Source of the DNA: Deltaproteobacteria bacterium
GTDB taxonomy: Bacteria; Myxococcota; Myxococcia; SLRQ01
DNA: 64,000 nt
Direction of reading: 5' to 3'
Assembly: GCA_007130885.1 (NCBI GenBank)
Contig: SLRQ01000033.1
Coordinates: forward strand, 1-64,000
Shown: positions 1 to 9,704 of the stretch, piece by piece
How the letters are laid out: the number at the start of each line of letters is the position of its first letter
How positions within the stretch are numbered: position 1 is the first letter of the stretch
Notes under the pieces: model-generated
What the model was told of the DNA's origin: nothing
Database searches by the model: none
What the model saw: only the letters and a program-made list of their open reading frames with translations
Program-made: the position numbers and the translations under genes

Positions 1-1
1 C

Positions 2-2281
2 GTTGGCGTAAAAGCCGGTGAATTTGCCGTGGGAATTGTGGAAAAACTGTTCGAGGGAAGAACCACTGATGTGCAGCCATTGATCCTGGAATTGAAAAAA
101 ATTGGAGAAGCCAGTTTGCTGGGACCCTCAACCCAGTCGATTGTCAACGAAGCAACCTGCCGAGGAATCCCGCATATCCGACTCAATGAAGACAGTTATG
201 TGCAGTTAGGACAGGGAATACACCAGAGAAGAATCCAGGCTACGATGATGGATCATACCTCTGCATTAGGTGTTGAAATTGCCGGCGACAAAGAGCGAAC
301 GAAAACACTTTTGTCCTCCATGGGCATTCCGGTGCCGGAGGGAGTATCTGTTCAGGCCGCCGATGAAGCATTGCAAGTCGCAGAATCCATGGGTTACCCG
401 GTGGTGGTCAAACCCGTGGACGGAAATCATGGACGGGGAATTACCGCAAATATTACAAACGCTGAAGAACTGAAGATTGCATTTGGATTGGCAAGCGAAA
501 TCTGTGAAAACGTACTGGTTGAAAAATATATGGATGGATTTGACTACAGAATTCTTGTTATCGATAAAAAATTTGTTGCAGCATCACTCCGTGAACCTGC
601 CTATGTAGTGGGAAACGGTAAAGACAGCATTCAGCAGTTGATCGATGAAGTCAACAAAGATCCCCAACGGGGCATAGGCCACGAAAAGAATCTGACCCGA
701 ATCACCATTGACTCCATGACTGAACAACTCCTTGCGATTCAGCAGCTTACGCGGGAGAGCGTTCTTGATGAGGGAGAAAAAGTCTACCTTAAATCCACCG
801 CGAATCTAAGCTCCGGCGGGACAGCCCTAGACGTCACGGAAAATGTTCATCCTCTGAACCAATTGATGGCAGAGAGAATATCTAGAATCATTGGTTTAAA
901 TGTGATCGGAATTGATATTATTGCGGATTCACTCGATAAACCGCTTCACATGGATTCAGGCGGCATTATTGAAGTCAATGCGGCACCAGGATTTAGAATG
1001 CATCTAAATCCTACAAAAGGAAGCCCTATAAATATTGCATCCTATATTGTTGATATGCTGTTTCCACCGGGAGCGGAGCATAGCATTCCCATTGTGGCCG
1101 TCACGGGAACTAACGGCAAGACTACCACCACTAGACTGATTGCGCATATTTTAGGCCTCAATGGAGGCACCGTGGGAATGACATCGACGGATGCAGTAAT
1201 CATAGAAAACATACCCATTCTCACAGGAGATTACAGTGGTCCGGAAGGTGCCCGAAAAGTAATGATGGACTCCACCATAGATCACGCTGTGTTAGAAGTC
1301 GCAAGAGGCGGTATCCTACGCTGCGGTCTTGGTTTTGCTGAAAGTGACGTAGGGGTTTTGCTCAACATTTCTTCTGACCATTTGGGGGATGGGGGAATCG
1401 ACACGATTGAGGAGCTGACCCGATTGAAATCAACGGTTACGGAAGCTGTGAAACCATCGGGCGCCGCGGTTTTCAATGCCGATGATCCCATGGTTCTTTC
1501 TTGCTTGGATAAGACCAAAGCCAGGCCGGTCTTATTCTCGAAAGACCCCGAAAATCCGGCGCTCAAGAGCAATTTTGAAAAGGGGAACCTCAATGTAACC
1601 ATAAAAGACGGCGCGGTTATCATCCGAAACAAGGGATGGACTTCAACCGTTGCCGATGTTTTGGAAATACCAATCACCTTTGATGGAAGGGCAGGATTCA
1701 ATATAGAAAACGTAATGGCCGCAGTAGCTGCCACGGCGGAGCTGGGACTGAATGAAGCCCAAATTAGAGCAGGCCTGGTTAGTTTCAGCCCCTCTATTGG
1801 TCAATCCCCGGGGCGAATGAATATCATTGATATGAATGATTTCAAGGTCGTCGTGGATTACGGGCATAATGCGGGAGCCATTCATGCCACTGGAGAATTT
1901 ATAAAAGGTTTGATGCCGGGCAGAATAATTCGCATGGCCTCTAGCGTAGGAAATCGCAGAGAAGAGGATATCAGAGAATATGGGGTTGCGCTTACTCAGT
2001 ATTATGATCACATCGTACTTTGCGATGCGGATCCAAGAGAAAGGACCTCCGGGGAAACTGCTCAAATTGTGAAGCAGGGATTGTTAAGGGGTGGTTTCAG
2101 ACGGGATAGGATCACCATGGTCATGGATGAAAGGGAAGCGACCAAAGTAGCCCTGGAAATGGCAAGACCGGGAGACCTTGTGGTATTACAAGCGGATAAT
2201 ATCAACCAGGTAATCAAAGACGTCCTTGATCATGCAAAGGATCCGGGAGAAGGGACGCACGGGACACAGGTGCGGTGTTAG
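2..2281 (+). CDS. cphA: Cyanophycin synthetase, 5' partial
   Basis: This enzyme polymerises aspartate and arginine into the storage polymer cyanophycin, using ATP, in the cytoplasm. The frame is open from base 2, so the true start lies outside the window; about 760 codons are visible against the usual 870-900, so the N-terminal domain is mostly missing. An ATP-grasp domain is followed by a Mur-ligase-like domain whose P-loop TGTNGKTTTTR is intact (about 1100-1140), as in CphA1. The C-terminus has the Mur-ligase-type GHNAGA and DADPRERTSGE segments. The gene is clearly AT-richer than those that follow, which suggests different ancestry or transfer. No cyanophycinase gene is seen downstream. 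Confidence 0.93.
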   Translation, partial: VGVKAGEFAVGIVEKLFEGRTTDVQPLILELKKIGEASLLGPSTQSIVNEATCRGIPHIRLNEDSYVQLGQGIHQRRIQATMMDHTSALGVEIAGDKERTKTLLSSMGIPVPEGVSVQAADEALQVAESMGYPVVVKPVDGNHGRGITANITNAEELKIAFGLASEICENVLVEKYMDGFDYRILVIDKKFVAASLREPAYVVGNGKDSIQQLIDEVNKDPQRGIGHEKNLTRITIDSMTEQLLAIQQLTRESVLDEGEKVYLKSTANLSSGGTALDVTENVHPLNQLMAERISRIIGLNVIGIDIIADSLDKPLHMDSGGIIEVNAAPGFRMHLNPTKGSPINIASYIVDMLFPPGAEHSIPIVAVTGTNGKTTTTRLIAHILGLNGGTVGMTSTDAVIIENIPILTGDYSGPEGARKVMMDSTIDHAVLEVARGGILRCGLGFAESDVGVLLNISSDHLGDGGIDTIEELTRLKSTVTEAVKPSGAAVFNADDPMVLSCLDKTKARPVLFSKDPENPALKSNFEKGNLNVTIKDGAVIIRNKGWTSTVADVLEIPITFDGRAGFNIENVMAAVAATAELGLNEAQIRAGLVSFSPSIGQSPGRMNIIDMNDFKVVVDYGHNAGAIHATGEFIKGLMPGRIIRMASSVGNRREEDIREYGVALTQYYDHIVLCDADPRERTSGETAQIVKQGLLRGGFRRDRITMVMDEREATKVALEMARPGDLVVLQADNINQVIKDVLDHAKDPGEGTHGTQVRC

Positions 2282-2649
2282 TGTCCCGAAACCTTCGCTG
2301 GCCAGGGTTTCTCGGCCTTCGAGACAAGGTACCCCATCACTCCAGACTGAACTTTGTGCCTGCTCTGGCAGGAGGAAGGCTGCCAGAGTCCGTCCGCGGT
2401 GGCCTGGCAACCCGGCGGCGGTCCGCTCTCCCCGGCTCGAGACAGACTTCTGCCGTCATGGCGCCGAAGTGCCGCCACGGAGCGTTTGGCACTGTATCGA
2501 GGCACCGCAACATCGAGCGTCTCGTCAGGCTGCTGACGCACCAACAGACGACTAAGACGATGGTGGGAATGGATAGCACGCCTCGGCTATTTTCTCGGTG
2601 AGATGAGTCCACCCGCGAAAGACTGCTCTTCTTGGGCTAGAGTGTACCG
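2282..2649. other. Gene-free stretch after cphA
   Basis: No convincing coding sequence is seen. Several short overlapping frames are open on both strands, as expected for GC-rich DNA, and none resembles a known protein. The stretch contains the stem-loop at 2363-2388 and probably the promoter of the DUF488 gene. Confidence 0.6.
2363..2388 (+). terminator. Stem-loop downstream of cphA
   Basis: CTCTGGCAG and CTGCCAGAG form perfect 9-base arms around an 8-base loop, about 80 bases after the cphA stop. There is no T-run after the stem, so it is either a weak or factor-assisted terminator or an mRNA-stabilising hairpin. Confidence 0.35.
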
Positions 2650-3165
2650 ATGATCCTCTACACGATCGGCCATTCATCCCTCGCAATGGAGCGATTTCTC
2701 GACCTGCTTTCCGCTCACGGCGTCGCTCATGTCATAGATGTTCGCCGGTTTCCCATGTCCCGACGCTATCCGCAGTTCTCCCGGGAGTTCCTGAAGCGGG
2801 AGCTCGGTGAGCGTAGGATTTGCTATACCTGGGTCGAAGCCCTTGGAGGGCGTCGCGAGTACCAACCAACTACCCCGCACACCGGGTGGAATGTGGAAGG
2901 TTTTCCCGCCTTCGCTGACCACATGGAGACCGAGGCGTTCGAGAAAGCCATGGCCGGCGTTCTCGAGATCGCCACGAAGGAACCGGTCGCGCTCATGTGT
3001 GCCGAGGCAAATGTAGAGCGCTGTCATCGATGGCTCATCTCGGACTGGCTCCACGTGCGAGGCATCGAGGTGCGCCACATCTCTTCGAGTGCTCCCACAA
3101 CTCTCCACGTATTCACCGATTTCGCTCGTCTGGAGGGCACCCGCATTATCTACGACGGCGGTTAG
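2650..3165 (+). CDS. DUF488 family protein
   Basis: A 171-residue soluble protein of the DUF488 family, whose biochemical role is not established. The family hallmarks are present: YTIGHSS at the N-terminus, IDVRRFP followed by the RYPQFS segment, and a C-terminal Cys/His stretch (LMCAEANVERCHR, about residues 117-129). The length is typical and the sequence appears complete. It stands alone between cphA and the helicase gene, with about 200 bases before the helicase start, so it is probably not in an operon with either. No function can be inferred from the context. Confidence 0.85.
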   Translation: MILYTIGHSSLAMERFLDLLSAHGVAHVIDVRRFPMSRRYPQFSREFLKRELGERRICYTWVEALGGRREYQPTTPHTGWNVEGFPAFADHMETEAFEKAMAGVLEIATKEPVALMCAEANVERCHRWLISDWLHVRGIEVRHISSSAPTTLHVFTDFARLEGTRIIYDGG

Positions 3166-3366
3166 ACGTAGATACTCGGCTCTACCGGCCAAGGTAACGC
3201 CGCTCGAGCGCAATTCTTTGGTTGCGTTTCCCATTATGCTGGCGTTTTTCTGAATGTGGTGTATGGTGCACTCTTCCCGCGACCATTTCGGCCACGGGAA
3301 CACGGACCGTAAGAGACGAAGTCGGCCCGTAGGGTTGCCGTCACCGGTTCTCACCAGGAGCAGATT

Positions 3367-4653
3367 TTGACCGAGTACACTTTCGAGCAGTTGAACCTCA
3401 TAGACCCTCTCATGCGCGCGATTCGCGCCGAGGGATACCAGCGCCCCACACCCATCCAGGCGCGTGCCATTCCTTCACTTCTTCAGGGCCGCGACCAGCT
3501 CTCCTGTGCCCAGACCGGCACGGGCAAGACCGCGGCTTTCGCCCTCCCCATCCTCCAAAGACTCGTCGCGAGCAAGAGGCCTGCCGGCGGTGGCAGGTCA
3601 CCGAGGGTGCTGGTCTTGGCCCCTACCAGGGAGCTGGCTGCCCAGATAGGCCAGAGCTTCACCCGTTACGGAAAACACACCCGCTTCCAGGTCGCTGTCG
3701 TTTTCGGCGGTGTCGTTCAAGGCGCTCAGACTCGAGCGCTTCGTCGGGGCGTCGATATTCTAGTTGCGACACCGGGGCGCCTCTTGGACCTCCTGCAGCA
3801 GGGACACGCGCGTCTGGACCGCATCGAGGTCCTCGTCCTGGACGAAGCCGACCGCATGCTCGACATGGGCTTTGTCCCGGACGTGCGCCGCATCCTGAAG
3901 GCCGTCCCGAAGAAGCGTCAGACCCTCCTCTTCTCGGCTACCATGCCCCCAGATGTGGCATCGCTTGCATCGAGCATCTTGGTCGATCCCGTCCGCCTGG
4001 AAATAAGGCCAACCGAGCGTACAGCCGACAACATCGATCAGCGCATGCATTTCGTTACCCGGGCGAACAAGCAGCGTTTGCTCGCTCACCTCCTAGCCGA
4101 GGACCCGAGCATGCAGCGTGCCCTGGTCTTCTCGCGTACCAAGCATGGCGCCGACCGCATAGTGAAGCAGCTCAACCGCGTCGGAGTTCACGGAGAGGTC
4201 ATTCACGGGAACAAGTCACAACGCGCCAGGGAGAGAGCACTCGAGAGTTTCAGATCCGGCCGAGCTCGGTTGCTGGTCGCCACCGACATCGCGGCAAGAG
4301 GGATCGATGTCGACGGCATTACCCACGTGGTCAACTTCGACCTCCCGAACGTCCCCGAGACCTACGTGCACCGGATTGGCAGAACCGCGAGGGCCGGCTC
4401 TTCGGGTGTGGCCGTCTCGTTCTGCGACCAAAACGAGAGGGGGCACCTAAAGGACATAGAGCGACTTATTGGTAGCTCCATTCACCAAGTGGCGGACCAT
4501 CCATATGCGGTTCCGCAGCCGCCCACGGCGACTATGGCTCTCGCGGCCGGCGCCGATCGGGGCACTGCCGGACAGCCCAAGGCACCGACACCACGTGGTC
4601 GCCGCAGGTATGGGAGGGGGCGCAATCGTACGACCTCGGTCGCGCGAGCTTGA
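3367..4653 (+). CDS. DEAD-box ATP-dependent RNA helicase, RhlE-like
   Basis: A 428-residue cytoplasmic RNA helicase that would remodel structured RNA (ribosome assembly or mRNA decay). All core motifs are present in order: AQTGTGKT (I), PTRELAAQ (Ia), TPGRL (Ib), DEAD (II), SAT (III), then in domain 2 [10 protein letters not shown] (V) and [10 protein letters not shown] (VI). The C-terminal tail is short and basic ([12 protein letters not shown]), typical of RhlE-like proteins and lacking a DbpA-type RNA-binding domain. The start is TTG at 3367, chosen because AGGAG lies just upstream and the Q-motif region follows directly. It converges with the sugar dehydrogenase gene, with only 16 bases between their ends. 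Confidence 0.93.
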   Translation: MTEYTFEQLNLIDPLMRAIRAEGYQRPTPIQARAIPSLLQGRDQLSCAQTGTGKTAAFALPILQRLVASKRPAGGGRSPRVLVLAPTRELAAQIGQSFTRYGKHTRFQVAVVFGGVVQGAQTRALRRGVDILVATPGRLLDLLQQGHARLDRIEVLVLDEADRMLDMGFVPDVRRILKAVPKKRQTLLFSATMPPDVASLASSILVDPVRLEIRPTERTADNIDQRMHFVTRANKQRLLAHLLAEDPSMQRALVFSRTKHGADRIVKQLNRVGVHGEVIHGNKSQRARERALESFRSGRARLLVATDIAARGIDVDGITHVVNFDLPNVPETYVHRIGRTARAGSSGVAVSFCDQNERGHLKDIERLIGSSIHQVADHPYAVPQPPTATMALAAGADRGTAGQPKAPTPRGRRRYGRGRNRTTSVARA

Positions 4654-4669
4654 TTGGACCGGTTCGACG

Positions 4670-5848
4670 CTACTCCACCGGCACCAACCGCACCATCGGG
4701 GCCTGACCGGCGTCCACGAGAAGGTACAGGAAGCCATCGGGTCCCTCCTTCACATCGCGGACTCGCCACCCTCGTCCCTCGAGGAGGCGCTCCTCTCCGA
4801 TGATCTCCTCACCGTCGACCGTCAAGCGAGCAAGGTGCTCGAGAGCCAGCGCGCCAACGAACAGGCTGCCCTGCCAGTCCGAGAAAGCGTCGCCTTCATA
4901 GAAAGTCATTCCGGAAGGAGCGAAGGATTCCTCCCAATGGTAGATGGGCGGAATCGTCCCTTCGTGGTCATGCGGATCGGGTCCTATCGGAAGACCTGTC
5001 CCATACTCAACCCCATAGCTCGTCAGCGGCCAACCAAAGTTGCCGCCGGCTTCGGGTAGGTTGATTTCGTCACCCCCGCTCGGCCCGTGATCGTGCTGCC
5101 AGATCCGACCTGTACGGGGATGCACGGTCATGCCCTGCGTGTTCCTGTGCCCGTACGAGTAGATGGCCGGCAGAGCCTCTTCGTCGTCCACGAACGGATT
5201 GTCATCAGGGATCTCGCCGTCGGCGGTTAGTCGCATCGTCGTACCCATGTGGTCACTCAAGTTCTGGGCCCGATCTCGGTCGCCCCGGTCGCCGACGGTG
5301 AAGTAGACATGCCCCTCGGCGTCGAACGCGATCCGGGAGCCGAAGTGCTGGCCTCCTCCCAGAAAGGGTGTGGCCACATGAAGAACTTCGAAGTCTTCGA
5401 GCGCGTCGGCTACCAGCCGTCCTCGCCCTAGATGAGTCGCATAGGCATTACCCGCCTCGTCAGCGCCGGCGTATGTGAGATAGATCCAGCCGTTTTCCTC
5501 GAACGCAGGATGGAGGGCCACGTCAAGCATCCCGCCTTGACCTACCGCCGTCGTTGACGGCGCCCCATCGATATCCACGCGCTCTCCGTTGCCCAGGTTC
5601 ACTCGACTCAGGCGACCGGGCCGTTCGGTGACCAGGATCGTCTCGTCATCCGGCAGAAAGACCATGGCCCACGGGTGCTCCAGCCCGTCCGTGACCACCT
5701 CGACGGCAAAACGATGGTGCTCCGACGTCTCGGTGTCGTCCGGGATATCATCGTTGTTGTCAGGGTCGGGCTCGGGACCGTCGCGGCTGCATCCTGCAAT
5801 CAGCATGGCGAACACGGTCAGCGATACGGCAAGACCACTCGGATTCAT
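4670..5848 (-). CDS. PQQ-dependent aldose sugar dehydrogenase, lipoprotein
   Basis: A 392-residue beta-propeller protein of the glucose/sorbosone dehydrogenase (Yli/GSDH) family, which oxidises sugars in the periplasm with PQQ. The N-terminus is a lipoprotein signal (LTVFAMLIAGCSRDG), so it is probably membrane-anchored. Family segments include HPWAMVFLPD, LHPAFEENGWIYLTY, FGSRIAF, GHRNTQGM and HDHGPSGGDEIN. The start at 5848 is preferred over one 19 codons upstream because the signal peptide begins there and a strong GGGGGAGG site precedes it. No PQQ biosynthesis genes are in the window, so cofactor supply would have to come from elsewhere. Confidence 0.9.
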   Translation of the reverse strand: MNPSGLAVSLTVFAMLIAGCSRDGPEPDPDNNDDIPDDTETSEHHRFAVEVVTDGLEHPWAMVFLPDDETILVTERPGRLSRVNLGNGERVDIDGAPSTTAVGQGGMLDVALHPAFEENGWIYLTYAGADEAGNAYATHLGRGRLVADALEDFEVLHVATPFLGGGQHFGSRIAFDAEGHVYFTVGDRGDRDRAQNLSDHMGTTMRLTADGEIPDDNPFVDDEEALPAIYSYGHRNTQGMTVHPRTGRIWQHDHGPSGGDEINLPEAGGNFGWPLTSYGVEYGTGLPIGPDPHDHEGTIPPIYHWEESFAPSGMTFYEGDAFSDWQGSLFVGALALEHLARLTVDGEEIIGEERLLEGRGWRVRDVKEGPDGFLYLLVDAGQAPMVRLVPVE

Positions 5849-6165
5849 TGCCTCCCCCTTTCGGCACTTTCGAGCCACATTCGACACGACGAACTCGAGA
5901 AGCAAGGGGCCCCGGTTCGGGCTCTATTCCGTGCTGGCTCGGCTGGGGGCGTGTTGTGACTGGAGCCGGATCGAGGCCGGTTATGCGGAGGAAGCACGGC
6001 TCCGCAATGCTCGTGCCCGACCACATTGAGAACCTGAAGTACTAGAGGCCGTCCAAAGCCCGTTCCCGTCGTCTCGCGAGACCCCGAACCATTCCCGGAC
6101 CATTCGGGCGACGGAGGATACCCAACTCGCCGACGTGACGAGAACCTGGTGCCAAACCTCGCCCG
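5849..6165. other. Gene-free stretch between two minus-strand genes
   Basis: No supported gene is seen. Short open frames on both strands have no recognisable content. The dehydrogenase promoter presumably lies here. Confidence 0.55.
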
Positions 6166-6933
6166 TCAGGGCCGCGGTCGCTTGTCCTCCGGCCCGCCGT
6201 TGGTGGCAGGTCCACTGGTGGGTCGACCCGGTGCCTCGGGGGTCTCTGGCTCCTCCCGCTTTTCTCGCCGGGACTCTGCCTCCCCCTCGTGCTTCGCCTG
6301 CTGTACCTCTTCGGTTCCGCGCCGTTCGAAGCGTCGAGTGTACTCCCTGGCCAGCTCGATGTTTCCCACGCCGAAGGCGATGGCGATGGCCACGGCGGCT
6401 GCTCCCACCAGCGCTATGAAGGCTGCGTTCACGATGCCCGGCGCCACACCGAGCTGGTTCAGTGCCATGAAGACGGCCAGAGCGATGATTGCGACGCGCG
6501 CGCCCCGAGCAAGCCAGGCGGTTCTGATGAAGTCGGCAATGATGTTGGCTACCGCGATGGCTACGCCCACGATTATCGCGGCGACCAAGAGGTTGGGGAC
6601 GAAGGCAAGGATTTGATAAATGCCTGCGGCCAAGGCAGGGATCAGCAGCGCCTCCGCCGCCAAGGCGATGGTGAGAAGAAAGCCCAGCCAGAACACCGCC
6701 GCGCCGGTCGTCCGGGATGCCGGCCTGCTCGGCTGGCTTGCTTTCGGATGAAGCCTCTTGGACATGAATTCGTCGAAACGAGCCTTGGCCAGGAGCTTCC
6801 TCACCACCGCGCCGAGGAGGCGGGCGATGAGATAGCCGAGCACCAGGATGATGATGCCCCCAACCAGGTTGGGTAGGTACGCCAGGAAAGCACCCACACC
6901 TTCTGCGAAGTAACCCTGTATCTGTTCCACCAT
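6166..6933 (-). CDS. MscS-related 'conserved TM helix' membrane protein
   Basis: A 255-residue inner membrane protein with about five hydrophobic helices and two copies of the conserved TM-helix repeat found in some MscS-like channels (YLPNLVGGIIILVLGYLIAR near residue 19; FVPNLLVAAIIVGVAIAVAN near 112). It lacks the cytoplasmic beta domain of true MscS, so mechanosensitive gating is not shown. The tail after the last helix is long, charged and low in complexity (Glu, Arg, Pro, Gly). AGGAGG lies just upstream of the ATG. A decayed copy of its 3' end is found at 13990-14172. Confidence 0.8.
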   Translation of the reverse strand: MVEQIQGYFAEGVGAFLAYLPNLVGGIIILVLGYLIARLLGAVVRKLLAKARFDEFMSKRLHPKASQPSRPASRTTGAAVFWLGFLLTIALAAEALLIPALAAGIYQILAFVPNLLVAAIIVGVAIAVANIIADFIRTAWLARGARVAIIALAVFMALNQLGVAPGIVNAAFIALVGAAAVAIAIAFGVGNIELAREYTRRFERRGTEEVQQAKHEGEAESRREKREEPETPEAPGRPTSGPATNGGPEDKRPRP

Positions 6934-7647
6934 GAACGCCTCCTAATTGTTTCTCCTTCTCTTTGCGTGCCTTTGAGAGGGGGCAAGACGGTAGAGCTCC
7001 CCACGTTGCCGGCAGGGGGGCGCTGGGCCTGCCTTCCTGGAACCAAAGGCTACAAGGGCGAAACGTAATCGCGGCCGATGGGCTATCTGTCGGCTCCGTT
7101 GTTGCGATCTTCATCGAGATAGACGGATGGCGAGTGGAGTCGCTTCAGGTCGCTCTACACAAGGACGTTGCCGACCGGATTGGTGCTGGACGAAGCTGGC
7201 TCCACAAGGGAGCGGTAGAAATACCCACTCGGATGGTTTAGTCGGTCGGAGACGCGGTGGTCCTCTCGGTTCAAATGGACGATTTGAAGAAGGTCCTGCC
7301 GGAGAAGTTGCGTGGTTGGGCCGGTGGAGAGCCCCCGGGATTAAAGCCAAGACCGGTTGGCATCCCTCCTCGGCAAGCTCGACCGCACGGAAAGCGATAG
7401 CCGCCGAAGTCCGCGCCGTCGTCGCGCCTTGTCGACTACTCATGACCGGCGGCCAAGTTCTTGGGGGAGCCACGCGTAGCACGTCCAACGAGAGCTCGGA
7501 TGCGCCAATGCTAATTCCACGCCACGGGCTGGGAATCACGAAGGGGGAAAATCCGCTCTACTCCCGCTGCGAATCAGTCATAGGATTGAGCGACGCCTTT
7601 GTGGCGTTATCTATCGGCAGCTTGTGGCCCTCGCGGGGGGGGGACTC
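6934..7647. other. 714-base gene-free stretch
   Basis: No supported gene is seen. It contains the first copy of a 57-base repeat (7251-7307). In the plus-strand frame running through that repeat the peptide reads VVLSVQMDDLKKVLPEK and continues to a stop near 7400, which may be the end of a lost gene, but it matches nothing I recognise. Confidence 0.5.
7251..7307 (+). repeat. 57-bp direct repeat, copy A
   Basis: These 57 bases recur without a mismatch at 14173-14229, about 6.9 kb away in the same orientation. Copy A lies about 320 bases upstream of the mscS-like gene's start (the gene is on the minus strand). Copy B directly abuts a decayed piece of that gene. Confidence 0.93.
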
Positions 7648-8130
7648 ATGTGTAGGATAATTTGCTTTGTAATTCTTCTACTTGTCGTCTCGTGTGGTGC
7701 GGGTGACGATGATGGCTCTTCCAAACAGTCGGTGATGGTGGGGCTGTACGGAGTCGATGCGCCCGGGCAGGTGATAGTTCGTATCGCCAGCCTCAATTTG
7801 TCTATCGACGACAACGCGTCACCAGTCATGCTTTCGGGGGGCGACATCGACCTTGGTGACGAGGAGAGTGAGTGGATGGTCGCGACGTTCGACCTTCATG
7901 ATGGAGCGGAGAGCGTCGTATTCGAACTGGGGTTCCATCGGGACGGTCAGATAGAGATCGATGGTGAGATGCGGCCGCTCGACTTGAGCGGTCCACCTGT
8001 CTCGTTTGTGGCGGACGCCGCGAGTGTTCGCGAGCGCAAACATATCCTGATCGAGATCAATCTAGCGGGATCGATAGTCGAAGGCGACGAGTCTGTTTTC
8101 CTATTACCGGATTTCCGCGTTCGTTACTGA
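7648..8130 (+). CDS. Small lipoprotein of unknown function
   Basis: A 160-residue predicted lipoprotein: hydrophobic N-terminus MCRIICFVILLLVVSC with a lipobox Cys at residue 16, then an acidic Gly/Asp/Ser linker. The rest is rich in alternating hydrophobic and polar residues, suggesting a beta-sandwich exported domain; I recognise no family. The start at 7648 is chosen because the signal peptide begins there; a G-run upstream is the only possible ribosome site. It lies 66 bases before the collagen-like gene on the same strand, so the two may be co-transcribed surface proteins. Confidence 0.65.
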   Translation: MCRIICFVILLLVVSCGAGDDDGSSKQSVMVGLYGVDAPGQVIVRIASLNLSIDDNASPVMLSGGDIDLGDEESEWMVATFDLHDGAESVVFELGFHRDGQIEIDGEMRPLDLSGPPVSFVADAASVRERKHILIEINLAGSIVEGDESVFLLPDFRVRY

Positions 8131-8196
8131 TGGTAAATCCGAATCGAGTCCCAAACTTCGAGGGAAAAGGGGTCAGACATGGGTGGGGGAGTAGTG

Positions 8197-9429
8197 ATGA
8201 GATTGAAAGTGTTCGTTATTGTGTCGCTCCTACTCATGGGGAGGAGTGCGCTTGCGCACGAACTCGACTGCGATAAGCGCGTAAACGGTCAGAAGGTTTA
8301 CGAGGTGCACTCGTATCCCGTTGTGCTCGAGTGGACGATGACGGTGCGCAACATCGCCCCCGGCCCATCGCAGGTTTTGGATGTGAAGGATCGCCTGCTC
8401 GCCGACGAGTTCAATTGGTCGCCTGAACGTGCAGCGCCGTACACGCTGGGTGCCGGCGAGTCACACGTCGAGACGTTTTCTGTGACAGTGCATTCGTTCG
8501 AGGCGTGTGAGCAGTTGGCGGCGGCCGACGGTGAGAGGGATGCGTTCATCGACAATGTGTTTGCCGCGCGCTGGGACAGCGGCGAGACCCAGTGTCGAGC
8601 GCGGGTGGTGTGCGTACCCCTTTGTCCAGACGAAACATGTATTGGGGAGCCTGGGCCGGAGGGTCCACAGGGTCCGGAAGGCCCCCAAGGTCCGAAGGGA
8701 GAGCCTGGGCCAGAGGGGCCGGAGGGACCGCAGGGTCCAGAGGGTCCGAAGGGTGACACGGGTCCGGAGGGTCCACCCGGTCCGGAGGGTCCGAAGGGTG
8801 ACACGGGTCCGGAGGGTCCACCCGGTCCGGAGGGTCCGAAGGGCGATCCGGGTCCGGAGGGTCCGAAGGGTGACACGGGTCCGGAGGGTCCGAAGGGTGA
8901 CACGGGTCCGGAGGGTCCACCCGGTCCGGAGGGTCCGAAGGGCGACACGGGTCCACAGGGTCCGGAAGGCCCGCAGGGCGAGCAAGGCCCCGCCGGAGGC
9001 ATCATGACCTACGGGTTCTTCTATGCCCTCATGGAACCCGACAACTCGGCTACGGTTGCGGCCGGGACTGCGGTGGAGTTTCCCAGAGACGGTCCGATCA
9101 GCGGCATCGAGCGTCTGAGCTACTACGATTTCGAGCTGCCCGAAATCGGTGTCTACGAGATTTCCTGGCAAGTTAGCGTCGACGAAGCTGGGCAGCTCGT
9201 CCTTGGATTAGACGAAGGTATGGGGTTCATTCAGCTCGAAGAGACCGTTGCGGGACGTGCAACGGGAACTTCACAGATCGTCAACACGGTTCTGATCCAG
9301 ACGACCGAGGAATTCTCGGTGGTGAGAGTCATGAATCCAAGCGGAAATCCGACGGCGCTCACGATTACCCCGGACGCCGGCGGCACGCGACCGGTCTCCG
9401 CGACGCTCGTCATCAAGCAGATCGAGTGA
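8197..9429 (+). CDS. Secreted collagen-like protein with BclA-type C-terminal domain
   Basis: A 410-residue exported protein. It has a signal peptide ([16 protein letters not shown]), an N-terminal globular domain with several Cys, an uninterrupted run of 39 Gly-X-Y triplets (8644-8994), and a C-terminal domain of about 140 residues starting [17 protein letters not shown] that resembles the trimeric jelly-roll head of Bacillus exosporium protein BclA. Collagen triplets would form a trimeric stalk and the head would drive trimerisation. Triplets are Pro-rich in X ([12 protein letters not shown]). GGGGGAG precedes the chosen ATG at 8197; an in-frame ATG exists at 8179. No glycosyltransferase is adjacent. 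Confidence 0.85.
   Translation: MRLKVFVIVSLLLMGRSALAHELDCDKRVNGQKVYEVHSYPVVLEWTMTVRNIAPGPSQVLDVKDRLLADEFNWSPERAAPYTLGAGESHVETFSVTVHSFEACEQLAAADGERDAFIDNVFAARWDSGETQCRARVVCVPLCPDETCIGEPGPEGPQGPEGPQGPKGEPGPEGPEGPQGPEGPKGDTGPEGPPGPEGPKGDTGPEGPPGPEGPKGDPGPEGPKGDTGPEGPKGDTGPEGPPGPEGPKGDTGPQGPEGPQGEQGPAGGIMTYGFFYALMEPDNSATVAAGTAVEFPRDGPISGIERLSYYDFELPEIGVYEISWQVSVDEAGQLVLGLDEGMGFIQLEETVAGRATGTSQIVNTVLIQTTEEFSVVRVMNPSGNPTALTITPDAGGTRPVSATLVIKQIE
8644..8994 (+). repeat. Gly-X-Y collagen repeat, 39 triplets
   Basis: Each unit is 9 bases, and longer blocks such as GPEGPKGDT and [15 protein letters not shown] recur with almost identical DNA. This suggests recent expansion by slippage or unequal crossover. 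All other frames stay open here only because of the repeat. Confidence 0.95.
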
Positions 9430-9704
9430 CTGGAACTCCAATTGTGCCCCGTTTGTGAGCACGACCGCCCTCCATGAGGGCCAGAGGCCGATATTGGAGA
9501 ACGATCGGCGAGGGGGTCTTCTTATTGTGCGAGCAAAAAGGAGACTCCCTTGTGTCGGCCCAGCGCCGGCCTTTATCCGCTACTGCAAGCTGGCGACGAT
9601 GTAATCGCCGGCGACGCCGGATCCCACCCAGGGAAGAGAAGGCCCACGGATCTCTTGGTTCCGTGGATGGCAGGTCAAAGGGGACCCCGTGGAATCAGAT
9701 GTGG

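Noticed and set aside
2226..2612. Several 60-109 codon frames between cphA and the DUF488 gene
   Set aside because: They overlap each other on both strands and resemble no known protein.
7251..7307. tRNA-like T-loop (GGTTCAAAT) in the 57-base repeat
   Set aside because: No acceptor, D or anticodon stems can be formed around it.
8298..9171. Long Gly/Pro-, Arg- and Asp-rich frames on the minus strand across the collagen repeat
   Set aside because: All frames are open across a 9-base repeat; only the plus-strand frame has a signal peptide and a folded head domain.
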